Assembly: GCF_018139145.2 (NCBI RefSeq)
Contig: NC_059485.1
Span: 19,281,698 to 19,345,697, forward strand
Source: Gymnogyps californianus
Lineage: Eukaryota; Chordata; Aves; Accipitriformes; Cathartidae
Length of the DNA stretch: 64,000 nt
Reading direction: 5' to 3'
In this document: positions 1 to 15,100 of the stretch, in pieces
How positions within the stretch are numbered: the first letter of the stretch is position 1
Layout: the number at the start of each line of letters is the position of its first letter
Translations under genes and position numbers: made by a program
The notes under the pieces: generated by a model
Seen by the model: the letters and a program-made list of their open reading frames with translations, nothing else
What the model was told of the DNA's origin: nothing
The model's database searches: none

Positions 1-731
<731 letters not shown>

Positions 732-2690
732 AAGAGTGGACTTGAAAGGGGAAAGATCTCCAAGGAGATCTGCATTGGAGTTGTTTTCTATAAATATATG
801 CTATAATTTAAAACTAAGGGTTGAAAGACATCACAAAGCTCACTCTTGTGGGCAGAGGCCCTCAATTATTATTTGGATGGGCTCCATCTATATACATATG
901 TATAAAACACATAATTTTATATATATTATATTATATTGCCCTCTCCCTCTGCTGTACAGCACAGAATGTTGGATTGTCAGAATCCTGACAGAGCATCACA
1001 GCTATATGTCAGCAGGGTCAGCTGTAGCAGACACAGAGTGTATGCAATGAGAATATAGAAAAGAGGCCACAAAACACATTTTCTCTGTCTGCATAAAGTT
1101 ATCCTGCTCCCTAATAATAATGTCAAAAGCTATAGGAGACCAGCGACAATAGCTTTGGAGTTACCAGGCAATCTGAGAAAGCAGAAAACTCACTATAGAG
1201 TAAGCGATGATTTTAACAGCTGTTCAGATTTCATGACTCTTTAGTCCTTCCATCCACCTCTCTCCAAGGAACTTCTCATTAGCTGCAACGTCTGCTCCCC
1301 AGCCACAGCATAGCCCAGACAGTAAAAAGCAAAAGCAACTCTAACTATTCTAATTGTAAAGTAAGGGAATGCAGAAGAATTAAGTTGCATTTTTTCAGAC
1401 ACTTCTTGTGTATCCTGAGACAAAGGTTTGGGTTTATCCTATATGCAAACAGACATGCCACTAAAAATGAAAAGGGTACGCAGCTAGAACAGGCGATACA
1501 TGCTGCTGAAAAATCTACTTCAGTGTTACAGTGAAGGCAAATATCTACAGAAGAAGGTTACCTGGACTCCCTAATAATCACAGATACTATTGACTTACAT
1601 TATTGGAAACGATTCATAAGAACAGATACTTCAGCCCAAATTAATTTCTTTTCTTCCCAGCTTGCTTTAACATTTGCTGTGACATTTTCAGATTAGAGTG
1701 CTATGTCAGGGCACCCAGCTCTGCCCAGCAATACTCAGAGGCACATAACACAGTGAATATTGGAGAATATAACTGCCACTCAAGCACCCAAATTGGAGAA
1801 TAAGACACATATACAGGACTTAAGCAGGAGATTTAAAAAAGACCTGCCTGGTAACTTAATATGGTAGTGAAATGAAAATAATTAGTACCTTTGGAATTAG
1901 GCATAATGTTTATAAGCCTGACGCTGAGAAGCACAGGGGCTCACAAAACTCATGTGCACATAACTTTCAGGAATTAAAACAACAGGTCAAAAACTATTAT
2001 GCAGAAATACTTAGGATACAGGAACTAGAGGCAATGACAGATGTTTAAAAACTCTAAGGATGCTACTCTGAGCACAGTTACTGATAGGTTTGAAGGACCA
2101 TGAGCTGTGAATGTTACAAATTCTTTAGGACTGCTGTGTTGCTCCCAGCTGAGTACACTGCTTTTCTTCTTCATCATTATTTCCACCATACTTTTCCACA
2201 CTTTGTTAAAATGTGATCATCAAGCTGGCTCTTGAGTTCTGTTCTGCACTCAGTTCTGATGTAATAAGAAACTCAAGCCCAACTGCTGCTCTGCACCATG
2301 TTCAAAGTGAGCAACACTCTGCAGAGACTGATGCTCTAGAACAACCGCATTGTTCTAGACTATCAGGGTAGAATATCGTAAAGCTGACAAAGAGTTTCTT
2401 CTAGCAGTAGGTTTGTAAAAACCAACTAAGATTTGTATTCATTTGCCTGCATTACTTTCTGGAAAATATTTTCTAGAAATAATATGCTATGATTAATTGC
2501 AGGGTTTTTTAAAAATAAAATATTGGAATATTTAAAAGACATTATATTATTTCTTCTAATATTGCAATATCCATATTATAATAATGTACATTTAAATTTA
2601 AAAATCAGCTATGTGGTCGGTAAATTTGTAATACGCGGTATTACTGTGATTATTTTAGATGTATAAATAAAGTTGTGAATGTTCATTTTC
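732..2690 (+). other. TMEM204: Probable TMEM204 3'UTR
   Basis: There is no exon or repeat between the stop codon and a cluster of poly(A) signals near 2514 and 2666. The stretch becomes very AT-rich near 2480-2670. The UTR end is inferred from the last AATAAA followed by a T/G-rich stretch. Use of an earlier site would shorten it. Confidence 0.45.
2666..2671 (+). promoter_or_regulatory. Candidate poly(A) signal AATAAA of TMEM204
   Basis: AATAAA is followed within 30 bases by a GT- and T-rich stretch (GTTGTGAATGTTCATTTTC), as expected for a cleavage site. A second AATAAA lies at about 2514-2519. Confidence 0.45.
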
Positions 2691-2994
2691 TTCTAGTGAT
2701 AACATGAGATTTTTGCCATTCAGATACAGAATAAGGTCGCTTATTATCAACCATTTTTTCCCATTTAGTCAAAAAGAATCCCCAGAGCTCGCAACGTCTT
2801 GTAGACAAAGAATAAGCAGAGAATACATTAAAATGTCTGTAAGATAAAGATACTTCATCTGGTTAAAAATGAAAGGGAGAATGAAATCAGAGAGGAAAAA
2901 TGTAAGGAGAATTTAGGAGGACCAAAACTTCATACAAACTTTTAACAAAAATAAACCGTACCCATAAAGAAATACATACAAATACTTATGATAC
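2691..2994 (-). other. IFT140: IFT140 intron, partial
   Basis: Noncoding sequence between the TMEM204 poly(A) region and IFT140 exon 17. The donor GTATCA at 2994-2989 opens the intron that contains TMEM204. Nothing else was recognised. Confidence 0.6.
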
Positions 2995-3191
2995 CTTTTT
3001 ATCAGCTTGATGGATTTGAAGGCCTCATCCATGTCCCCAGCAGTCAGATAGAAGCTGAAGTTCAGCATGGCATCCCGGGTAGTCTTATCACAGTCTCCTA
3101 ACCCAATGAAATCTCTCATGGGTCTTCTCGCAACCATCTGAGAGACCTTTATTGAGCCAGACTCTGCTTGTCCTTTCTCAGCTTCTCCCAG
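2995..3191 (-). CDS. IFT140: IFT140 coding exon 17
   Basis: Starts after TTTTAG with [12 protein letters not shown] and continues through [20 protein letters not shown] to KSIKLIK. It ends in codon phase 2 before the donor GTATCA. It joins the WD part to the first TPR helices. Confidence 0.95.
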
Positions 3192-6100
3192 CTAAAATGA
3201 GAATGTTATCATTTAGGTATCAAGTAGGTTGAAACTTACTCCTTTGTACGTGTAATTAATTACATTATTTCCACTACAGTCCAAGTTTTCTACTTCTGCA
3301 GGACCATGATCAATAGTGACAATAGTTGCAATGTTTCAGAACTTCCTAGAAAATGCCCCAAAATATGGAATGTCATAGAAGAGATTAGCATATCATAACA
3401 AACAATGACAGTACGTCAGGGATAGTTTGGAGATTGGTAAAATACCACAGGAGAGGCAGCCTCCTATTATTATAGTCATAATTGTTGTTATTTTATATAT
3501 TATTAATATTATACTTATGACTATAATAGCAACTATTATTTTAAGTCCCCAGATTTCTGGCGATTTCACATAAACATTTCTCTAAGGTTAGTCTCTTCTC
3601 AAAAATGAGTCTGCTGTTCTGAAAGTTAACTATGTAGACCCAATTCTTTTATTCTTGCCTTCATGTGAAGCTTATGAGTACTAAAGCTGAGATTCAAACC
3701 CTTCCCCATACAATTGGCAGTTCTGGAGCCTCTGGAGCTTCAGTGGTACTTTCACCAGTCATTGAAAGGCAGGTCAAAGCAATTTAACCATTATTCAGAA
3801 AAATAATAAAGTCAATCATCAATATCAAATGATCTGTCTAGAGTGTTACAAGGAAACTTTCACACGTCAAACACAATGGAAGATCATCTGAGTCATGAAG
3901 GACACCAAATTTCACATACACTCTACCCCAATTGTATAGTTAGATGAGATAACTCAATATTAAGGTTTACAGAAGCCAATAAAAAAAATAGTTTTATATT
4001 ATTATACAATGAAAGTATTAGATACAGTAAAAGACAGAAATCAAAAGTGCAAATGCGTTTGACTACCATTTGGGGAATTTCTGGAACCAGGACAGAAGAG
4101 ACATTATAATGAATAAGGAGAAACCCTGGAATGAAACTTGCTCAAAACAGACTTGTTGCATCAACTCGATTTGCTATATTTAAAGCAGACTCTGTTCATG
4201 TACTAAATCATGTTTCCAAAATGAATTATTATATAGCAAGTAATTTAGTCACTAAGATACAGTAATCTACTGAGGGAAGAAAATGGAAACAGAAGAGAGA
4301 AAAGCAGAGAATGAAGGAAGAGGAGCAAAATAATGCAGATACTTACAGGTTTATAGACACATCCCCTCCGAAAAAACAACTAATAGCAGCAATAATCCAT
4401 ACAGAGTTAAAAAAAAAAAAAAAAGAAAAAAAAAAAAAAAGAGACGTAATATTGAAGTAAAATAGCATGAGACATGATGGGGGAAGTGTTAAAAGAAAGA
4501 TTAGCGAATGCAGCAGATCACCTTTGACCTTTCAAATTAAGAGAAAAAGGAAAGTAAAATAGAGTGCAACTCTAAAAGCTAGATCTGCACAGGAAGAGTG
4601 ATCACATTGGTCTGTCTTATTCAGAAGATTTAGAGGATTAGAAGTCTCATTAATATTAAGTTCCTGCAGATTTTACAAAAACGAATGCCTTGGTAGAATA
4701 AACAGACTCTGTTAAGCTCCCCCTACAAGAAGGGAGCAGTGCAAATCATCATCTTAACAGGCAGTAAGAAACTCAGGTCAGAGCTTAACCAGAAAACCAA
4801 TCTGTAGGTAACAGGCTTCATTTCTTCCCGTATGCATGGAATTATGCATGGTATTATTTACCTAAGATGCAAACAATTTTGGATTCATATTCAAGTTTAA
4901 GAAGTTAAAGCATGCATTCCTGGTATTCGTAGCACATAGGCATTTGGTGATAGTGCAAGATGAGTATTCTTGCTCTCTTTGGTATTCTGTGGGGATTAAG
5001 CTCCATTCCAACATGGAAATGGGTTGCTTCCGCTGAAGCTGGTAGGAAGTGTCCCCTCTTATGGCCTTACGTAAAGTTGACACACACACACTCCTTACTT
5101 GCAATAGGCATGGTGACTACATAAAGCAGAAAGAGAATTTTTTTCACATCCCTTTTTTAGTGGCATTCCCTGGTAATTACTGCGTCTCCTATTCTTGTCG
5201 TGACATGCAGTTTGCAATACCCATGAAAAGCCAATTCAGTACAATTTCCACAATACTGCCAAGTACACCCGCATTAGATTTATCTTTATGTCATTTCTAC
5301 ATGTGATGGAGCAACTGTCACTGGAGTTGCTCTACTCACCCCAGACTCAATTTGGTTAAATTTGATCCCTATGCAGTGAAAAGTCTGAACTTAACGGGAA
5401 GGGAAGGAATTGTGAAAGACTTCCTCACCTTTTTTGCAAAGTAATAGTGTGGCACCTCTATGCCCAGAAGAACCTGGTAGGATGAAGGCAATGGAAAACT
5501 GTCCTGAAGCAAGAGGCCATGCTCTTCAGTACTGAAGAATGATATAATCCAAACATCCATCTGGAAAAGGAAGCAAAGCATTGTTTTGTTTTTATGTTGC
5601 AATATCCTTCTTTCATTTTGTTTTTATTTTCCATATTCACTTGGCAGAACCTTCTCTTGAAAATAATATGACGTATACATTCACATGCACACACCTGCTG
5701 GAGAGGGCAGAGCTGCACGCTTCCTCCCTACAGTAAGTAGTACGCTTCCTCCCGATAGTAAGTAGCCAACGACTCATTGTACATTACAGACTGTGTTCCT
5801 ACTGCAAAGGGACCTCCACCTCTGCCTTTCAGGAACCAACTTCACCAACCATAAAGAGGGAAGTCCCTGGCCACAGACTGCTACTCTACAAGTCTCTCTG
5901 ACAGATCTGACTCAGGTCAAAGAAATACTCCCAACTGTTTTCAATTTTTTTTTTTTAAATACTATATTATTTCTATTATAATTTCAGCAGCTCACTGACT
6001 GTTTTGAGTTCCCAGGGAATATACCAGCCATTTAAACACAGTTTCTGTAACAGCTTAAATATTGACCTGACTCAAGTCGAAATGAAGCATTTATTTCCAA

Positions 6101-9100
6101 CTAAAGTTAATCAGACTTCTCATTTCTTAAAGGATAAGCACACAGTTAAAAGTTCTGTTGAATAAGGGCCAAAAAGCAAGTTGCACTCCTTTTATATCTT
6201 TTTATTTTTCAACTTTATGTAGAAGCCAAACATTTTTACTTGTTTACATTAGGAATATTAGGTTGAAGTGTTCTTCTCTTTACTAGAAGACCCTAGCAAG
6301 GTCCTTTGAGACATCCCTATTCCATTCCTCCTTTCTACCTTGATCTTGCCATGATTTTTCTAAAGTCATTTCAACCAACAAAAGAAACAAAGAGCTTTCT
6401 ATCTCTAATTGGAAGAGGTTTAACTAAAATCATGCATGAATCAGAAAACTTCAAATCAACATGGACATTTCAAATCAATAGAATATTTATGAAGGACAAG
6501 CAGTTCTGTACAGACAAAATGGTAAGGACCGCTACAAGCACATTAGCAGGGGAAGTGGGGAAGAATTATTGGTCTGGTGAAAGAAGTCTTTGATTAGATC
6601 ATTTCTGATCAATAAAAATGAATTTTTTTTCTAATGTAAAAAAGACCGTAAAAGACAATTTGGGAGGTACCATAAAGATGTACAATGTCTGTCCAGCAAA
6701 GCAGAAGATGGTAAGAACTGGGTGGGAAGAGTGTACTTCACTGTTCACCTTAACGATAGGGTCCCTGTTATTCTATCAAATTAATTCTTGCTGCTAAAAG
6801 TGGACTCAAGATATAAAATCTGCATTATTTTTTTTAAAATGAGAATAAGTATCAAACCTTTAGATTATCAATTCACCCATTAATGTCACCTGAAAAACTG
6901 TAGTCTAGATACAAGCTTGCATTATGATCATCCTCAAAATTCTAGCACAGGTAAAGAAATCACCTCTTTTTCTTCGTCACTGTATTCAAGCTAGGGCTAA
7001 AACAGAAAGCTAATGTACAGTAACTGCCTGAAGCCACAGACACCAAACAGATAGTTTCACTACTCATTTTTGTACAAGATAACGTATACTACCTACTCCC
7101 ACATCCTTAATGAAGGACCAATGATTTATTACTGGGACAGGGAGAACTCCATGTAAAGCAAGGTAAAACAAACAAACAAAAAGACCATACTCTGCTCTCA
7201 GTCTGATTTTTCTTCTGGTCTGGAGATTGTAGGCCTGTTTCAAGAATTGCTTCACATACAAAAAGTCTTGGTTCACTCTGGTCCCAGAAATGGCAAGCAG
7301 GGATGTGATTGTGCAACTCTGGATACTCCACAACAGACCTACCAAAAGACAAGAAAAAGAATGTAGAACGGGAGACAAAATAATTCCAGCCCATTCAGTG
7401 CATAAATGTAAATAAAGGACTAACCAAGGGATAATTTTCAGATGATGATCAGTTATCACCACCAGTACCTCTGCATTGTAACATTAACCATATACATCTT
7501 CCTACCTCCTAACACTTCGTACGTGGCAATGCCAGTTTTAGTTTGTTCTGTATACAGTAACCATGACTGTAGGACATAAAGCATTTCAGTATAAAAAAAA
7601 GCTGGTACTGCCACAAATACAAACAGGCACCCAAAATCTGCCTCCACTGAGATTACACGTCCTACAGAAATACTTGAACATCCTTCAAATGATCTACCTT
7701 AGCGACTGCTACCAGTATAGGTACTGTCACATGGGGACTACCTCAGCTCCATCTTCTCGTGGGTTTTACAACCTGCCCCAAGGTGCTTATTGCCAGCACT
7801 GCTAGAAATGCCCAGCCAGGCTGAAGATAGCTTGAGGTACTGAAGTGCATTTAGATAAGCAGTAAAGAGAGAGTTTCTAGTACATATGCCTCACGTTCAA
7901 ATCCAGCTAAGCAGCGGTCATAAGAGATCACAACTAGACAATTGTGGTTAAACTGACGGGGAAAAAAAATAAGAAATTAGTTTATATTCTCAGGCAACAG
8001 ATCTCTCTCTACTGAGAGTTCAGCAAAGAGACCTAGGCATGGAGTGTGATCGAGGCTTTGAACTGCCGAACTTCTCAGTGCTGAGGGAAACCAGAGCTGC
8101 AGCTGAAGCTGACCTGCAGCTGGGGGACTTCAGTCTCCAGATACCCCGCAGTTCATTCCCTTTCCTCAGTACTGTGCTTGAACTTCATACTGGGCGTGAA
8201 GAATTCCGAGGCACATTAAGCACAAGGACAACCCCTGCAGCCTTAGGAAAGCCACTCTCTGGCAGCAGTTTAAATAAGAAACATTTTACCGCTCCTTCGG
8301 GCATTTAAATACTGCTTCAGTGCCTGCCATGTTCAGACTCTAGACATACAGCATCAGACTATTTTAGCAATGGTTTAGGATTCTTCTGGAAAAATACAGA
8401 ATATAAATAGGTGTCAAATTTTTAAAAAGAGAGAAACCAAAGACATCATTAAAAGATTTTTCTCATTTGCTGTCACCACTGAAGGGTGGACTTTGTGGGG
8501 AGGATTGGAGTAGGGCTAGAAGGCAAATTAAGGGAGAGATTCAAAGGGATGCAGAAATACACAATGTCCTATCCATGCCACTGAATTAAAAATAAATCAC
8601 TTGCAAACTGAAAAACAGAATTTGTGTAAAAAAATTGGGAGTGTTTAGATTCTGCCTCAGGAGGAGAGAGAGAGAAGGGGAAGAAGTATAGATTATTATT
8701 ATTTTCTGGTGAGTTTACTCATTCCAATTTCAAGATACTCTAAAACGAAGCACAGATAAACAGATTATTCACACCGACACCATCTAGCTTTTAAATATCA
8801 GTGAAATAGCATTACTAGCTTGTGGTGGCCTCTGTTGGGCTACACAAGATACTACACTTGAAAACAACCTCCTCACTACTCATTATTATGCTCTTCGCGT
8901 ATCTGACCAAGACATAAGGCCCCAAATTTGCACTGTCCTTAGTTTGTTATGAGCTGGGTAGTTTCTTCCGGGTTTTGGTGATAAGGAGAGTAAATCCTTT
9001 TTTGCTTGTAATACCTGTAGCACATAGTTGCTAAAAAAGCAAACCACCTTCTATTCTAACGCTGTTTTTTCTTAAGAAAAATATAGTCAGAAAAACTGTT

Positions 9101-12100
9101 GTAAAACCAGATGGGAATTTGTACCCTAACATTCCACTGTACTTCCATGAGAATTCCTAGTTCACTGCATTTTGCTGCCTTGCTACCAGGATTTCTAATG
9201 TATTCGCCACAGAACAGCTTGTATGAAAACAAAGCTGTCAGTTCTAAATAGACCTTTCATGAGTTTTTATCCATACAAAACCATCCTGTATTGGGCTTAA
9301 AAATTAACTTTTTTCCTAGGAGAACCTTCAGAATGTCCTCTTTTCAGTTCCTACCCTGTAAACTCTTCATGGAAGAGTAGCTTTCCAAGATTTTCCAAGA
9401 TTTTTCTTTATTTTAAGATCCAGATCCTGATTCCAGTCATATAATACCTCTATGCATATCCCCCCAACACCCAGCCATCCTCCTCTCAGAGACCTCTTGA
9501 GCCAGATATGGCTTTCACATATCTAATAACTCTCACTGCATTTCTCTTCTATGAGTTTGTCCAATCCCTCCATGAACCCTTCCTTCATCATCTATAACTT
9601 CCTTTGGCAAGGAGTTCCTCAGCTTAGCTGCATGTTGTCTGAAGAACCGCCTCCTCCTGCTTGTGTTGAGCTTGCTTTCTGATACTTTGGTTTGACACTC
9701 CCTAGTTCACATATTGGAAGAGACACGGATGCAGGCTGATTGACATACAATGCACCAGTTTTAATTAATTCTTTAGAAATAAAATACTAAAATTCGTACA
9801 AGCTCCTACACAAAGACAGAGGAATGTCAGTATCAAGGTGTTGCTTGTCTTCATAGGGCAGGTTCCTATCTTAAATCCACAAGTAATACTTGTCGAAATA
9901 AAACGTTCTTACTTGTCAATGCCTTGTCCAGAAGAAAGTTTCTCTCTACCATTTCCCTGTTCAGCCTTGAAATCAAAGAGTGTAACTTTGTCCATTTCAA
10001 CATCATAGAAACAGATCTTGGAATCAATGTTCCCATCTGCCTACAAGAAGGGAAAACAAAAGTTTCTGAAGCGTGCAGTCAAAAAGAAAAAAAGGGTATG
10101 TTTATCTCATCTGATTCATGCTCTCAGTTTTGTTTCCTGGCAATCACACAGGAACATTCTTTGGAAGAAATATCAGAAAATTTCTTGCTTTTTTTCTAGC
10201 CTTTGATTTCTTTGAAACGCTACAAAGTAGCTTTTGTAACTAAAATACTGCTTCCTTTTCTGGGTTGTCCTTCTCACCAAACATACAAAACCTTAACGTA
10301 CCTTAATATTAGTGTTTAGTTACATGCTTGGACATGACATTTCAAGACCCAATACACCGCATAGAACATGTAGGTTTATTTCCGAGAAGTGAATCTTCTG
10401 TCTTCAGTAATCTTCTCGAACTGCACCAGTCTACTAACTGATGGTCAGGTCCTAGGGCAGTAAGTGAAAAGCTTTGCCTCACCTTGCTAACGAGGATGCT
10501 GACTTTATTGCCATTAGCATTGCACTTGACAGATGCAATGCCTCCAAGGCCAGGAAACAGCTCAGAGAAATTCTTGCTATTGCAGTGTACTTTTGCCTCT
10601 CTGTGGAAAGGAATAAACTTAAATCATATGATGGCAAGCAACTGGCAATATGCATCAGCCAAAACATTTTTCAAATTATGGGTACGACTTTTAAAAACAA
10701 ACTATTTCTACCTTATGACACCACTGCCCCAGACTCCAGCTTCCTCTCCAGAGAATTGCTGCGACCTGCCTTTCTTTCAGGAAGAAGTTAATGAGACACT
10801 CTTTCCTCAATGAATCAGCAAGAATAAACTTCAATGCTCCTGCAGGATTCCCAAAACAGGGCTATATAGCAAGAACATCCTACCAGAATTTTGAATTTAG
10901 AGGTCTGTTTTTCCTACATAAGTAAGTTGAGCGGTACCATGAATGTTGAATATAGCCCATCACGTAAAAGTTCTGTGTATGGAAAACACACTGTGGAGCA
11001 GAAGTAAAGAAATGTCATTGGGGGGTGGTATTTCTATCATCCTACGGGTCACCTTCCCTCTGTACATAAGTTCCAAAAGACTGTATCATTCACATACTTA
11101 ACATCCACCCTTCCCCACCCCCCCGCTTTTTTTATTATCTCAAAAGAATCTTACTGCCGATATAGATACAAACCCAGCAATCATTCAGCAACAGAGAGGA
11201 CAATGTCATGAATCAAAAGAATGTGACAGAAAGAAGTGACAGTAATTTAGACCCATAATACGATCCCATGAAAAAAAATCTTTGATTCTGTAAAAATAAC
11301 ATTCTTGGGTTGCATGTTTAGACCTCTCATTTATTCTAAGCCAATTATGCTTGCTTTGAAATTAAAGAGCACTATACTGTCATCATTTGAGAAGGGGTAT
11401 TTTCATTACTAGCCACAAAAATTTAACATAGCTTGCAGGAGCTAAGCTACTTTTTCTCCACTGTCAAACATCATAATCTAATATTTGTGGTAGTTATAAC
11501 CTCCCCAAATCCAATAACCCTCAAATTGTGTCCCATGCGGAATTTGTGCCATCTCAACACAGGTAACGAGTTTCCAACTAGACTTTAGCATTCCTCTGGT
11601 GACAGTATGTAAAGAAGAACAGAATCCATTTCACTCTTGAGGTTTTTCAGGTTTTCAAAATTACATTTGTCATTAGCAGATAAATTTTTGAACTGCAAGT
11701 CATGTCAGGGACATATCTTTTTTATGCCACAGCTGTTTGTCAGCAGGGGAACACGCAGCAAAGTTTGAACGAAGTCAAGTAAACTTCTCTCTTAACCTAA
11801 CCAGGAGGAAGAACAGAGTGTCCACAATTCTAGGTTCACTTCCTCCATGGATTCACTGACTCAAGTTTGTTGATTTATGAGGAGACATGAGACCTAGCAT
11901 TTTTTTTTTTCATTTCAACTCTTCTGAGATTAAGGTCTTGGTCAAGTTCTCAGCAGAAACATGTGACATCCTTGTCTTGATCCTCCATAAATTCTCCACT
12001 CACTTTCAAATACACACAAATATCCCTCACAATATCCTCTTTTAAAAATTATCATTATTATTATTGTTACTCATCCCATGATTTGCCTAATAATTCTGTG

Positions 12101-15100
12101 GCTCTTCCCTTGCTTTAGGGATAGGCCATCAGTTCACGTAGGCTGCATGCATTGTCTCAAGACTGAAAGTGGCTATCACTTTTCATCAGATCAAAACCAA
12201 TTAAAGATCCCCCCCACCCCCAAATATAGGCTCAATTATAAACAGATGTTTTTAAAAGGCTTATTAATACCTGCGAGAGAGATCAAAGATTTTAAAGTGA
12301 GCCAAATCAGTTGCCACAGCCAGGAAATTTCCGCAGACATCCAAGAAGCACGGATTCCCCTCTGCTTCAGAGAACACCAGCAGCTGTTTAACGGTGCCCT
12401 GAGAAGAAACGTGTAACACCAGGTTTGTGTGTTCAGAGCCTAACTAGAAGGCGCTTATTTTGTCACCAAGTTAAGTAACTAACTGCTGAACTTCCAAGTT
12501 AGACAAATCACTACCAGCAAAATGAGAGAAACTACACACACACAGTTTCTACAAATGCAATCTGTGTTTCAGGTTGGAAACTGGATGTGTAGCCTCTAAA
12601 AAAGTCAAAATTTAGAGGTATCCTTCTGCAACAATTTCCTCTTGAATAATACAACTTTTTCCAACTAAGAGGGATGCAGAAATACAGGTCCCTGAAGGTA
12701 GTTCAATACACGGCTGACAAAATAAATATGTGAATTAAATCAGTCCTTGTTGTGATAAATCCCACCCATTCTTGAATAGAATATTTATTTCCTAAATAAA
12801 ATTATGTATCACAGAACTATGATAATTAGATTTCTCTTTTTGGTTCTCACAGACTAGCAGAGCCTGCAAAGGTTAAGCAAAAGATTTTGCAGGAATACAC
12901 AGTATGTGCAGGGGTATTTTTCATTATCTTATAAGAATATTCAGCATGTTCACCCTCCTGTCAGTAATATATATACACATATTCAACCTGCATGCAATTT
13001 TGATCCTCTTAAAGTCTGGCCCTTACAGAATTCTGTTTTCTTTTATAAATACTTATTAGTTACAGTGCAGTAGCATTTAAAGTGACAGACTTTTTAAAGA
13101 ACACAAAACGTCAAAGATCTTTCTGCTGAAATACTCAAAATATTTTTTCTATGACAGAAGTAGAGTTAATAGATGTACAGAACATCCACTTAACTTTTAA
13201 GCTGTAACACCAGTCTTTGAAAACAATATGGCATATTTGTCGCTTCATGGTTTCATCAGCCCTTACCTGCCAGGTGCGGACCTGGACCCGATATGGCTCA
13301 ACTGTGTACAGATTTTCTCCATGCACGGACAGAACTGGAGAGTCACAAAGAAAAGAGCCTGGAACAATCACAATAAAGCCATCATTACAACAAACAGATT
13401 TTTAAAGAGGAAAAAAAAAAAAGGAATTTTGACTTAAAGCATTCAATTTCCACTATCTTGCACCAAATCCATTTTTCAATCCATCAGTCTTTACTGATTC
13501 CCAAACTCCTTGGTGTCGCAGCCTTCTTCCGTTCTGGGACTCCTACTGAAAACAGGTGATTTGTACACTCTGCCCATGAAAACGAGTGGGAGAGGAAGGG
13601 GAAAGAGTTGATATGGGGAGTGAAAGAAAGAAAAAGGCTAATGCAATGTGACGTTCCGTTACGAGAATTCACTCCTTCCTTCATTGAACTACAACTGAGG
13701 AGTGATAAAGGAATCTCTGTCAGAAAAGAAGAGTGGCTCTTAAATAATTTCATGAGTGTTGTAGACTGTTGGGACCTTGGTGGTAATAATGCATTGATTC
13801 AGCATGGGAAAATTATAAAATAAATGAGTAAATATAGACAAGATAAGCCACTTCTCAGAAAACACTTGATGGTTCTTAAAAGACAAAGCCTAAACTCTCA
13901 CGATTTTGGATGGTATTGATGGAATTCTGCATAACCTGTTTCTGAAGGCAGAAATATTTAGGGAAAATTAATCATAGAAAAAACTTATTTACTCGACTTA
14001 GCTGTATATACAGCAATTTATGGAACAGATTTTCCTGACAGCTGGGACTAAAACCCACTCCTTCCCAGTTCCTATGTAAGTGCAATGTAACCTTGATTAC
14101 ACTTTCTCCCAAGCAAAACAGAAAAGACTTCAATAGCCATCATCATGATCTATCTGTAAAAGGCAACAGGAGCTATGGCGACAGAAGTAGGAAAAAAATT
14201 CTGTTCTTGATCAACTACTGGAATGATTTACTTAAAAGATAAAAAGAAGCAGCCTTATCCTCATATCATGTTTTGTGCAAGGCCCTATATGATACGCTAG
14301 CTCTGAGGATACCTTTCAAGTCTAGGTGTGACAGCCAGGTATACATCTAATCTGTTGGAAACAGCAACAAGATGCTTGGTTTTGTCAAGGCCAGTCACAC
14401 ACTTGGATGCCTTAGGAACTCTATGAATGAGGCACGTGTAGTCTTTAGGTACTTCCAGGATTGGGTTGTAGCTGAACAGAGGTTAAGAGGATATATATTT
14501 TAATTTTATGCCTACGGATGCACAACACCTTCAGTTTTACCTCTGTTGCCGCACTGCTACTCATACACAGGAATACCAACATATTCTGAGGTTAACCCAC
14601 ACATTATATCCCAGCATATTTAGTGAATAAAGCACAGATGTAGGAGTTGGCAATTGAGTTCTGGTTTTGTTGATGATTTTTATACCGTAATCTTTCTATT
14701 TTGCAAAATGGGAATAGTGTCTAATTAGTGTTAATAATATTTTTCACTTTGCACTTATGATTACAGTCCATCAGCTATCATGAATGAAGAGAACATATAA
14801 CTTTGGAGGAAGAGAACCATTTCAACTCTGATCATTGTTGTAAGTCGCACCTGCACTTCTGAAGGTATCTCCTGAGCACTCAAAGACAGTAACTTGCTTC
14901 CCGTTCCAGAATACTACAGCATCCTAAAACAATCAAAAAAGCAAAAGAATATATACATTCAGTTTCTTTTGGAATCATACAGGAATTCATGCAATAACAC
15001 AGCAAGACCTTCCACACAATAGCCACCATTTACTAGTTCCTCTGTATATTGGGTTGGAAGGCTTTTGGTAACCCGAAAGTTCTCTGGTCAGCACCTAGAA

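Larger units (their letters stand above)
3192..5428 (-). other. IFT140: IFT140 intron 16
   Basis: AT-rich intron. It holds a 14-base perfect inverted repeat at 3468-3481 and 3515-3528 and a poly(A) tract at 4409-4440. No coding potential was recognised. Confidence 0.7.
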
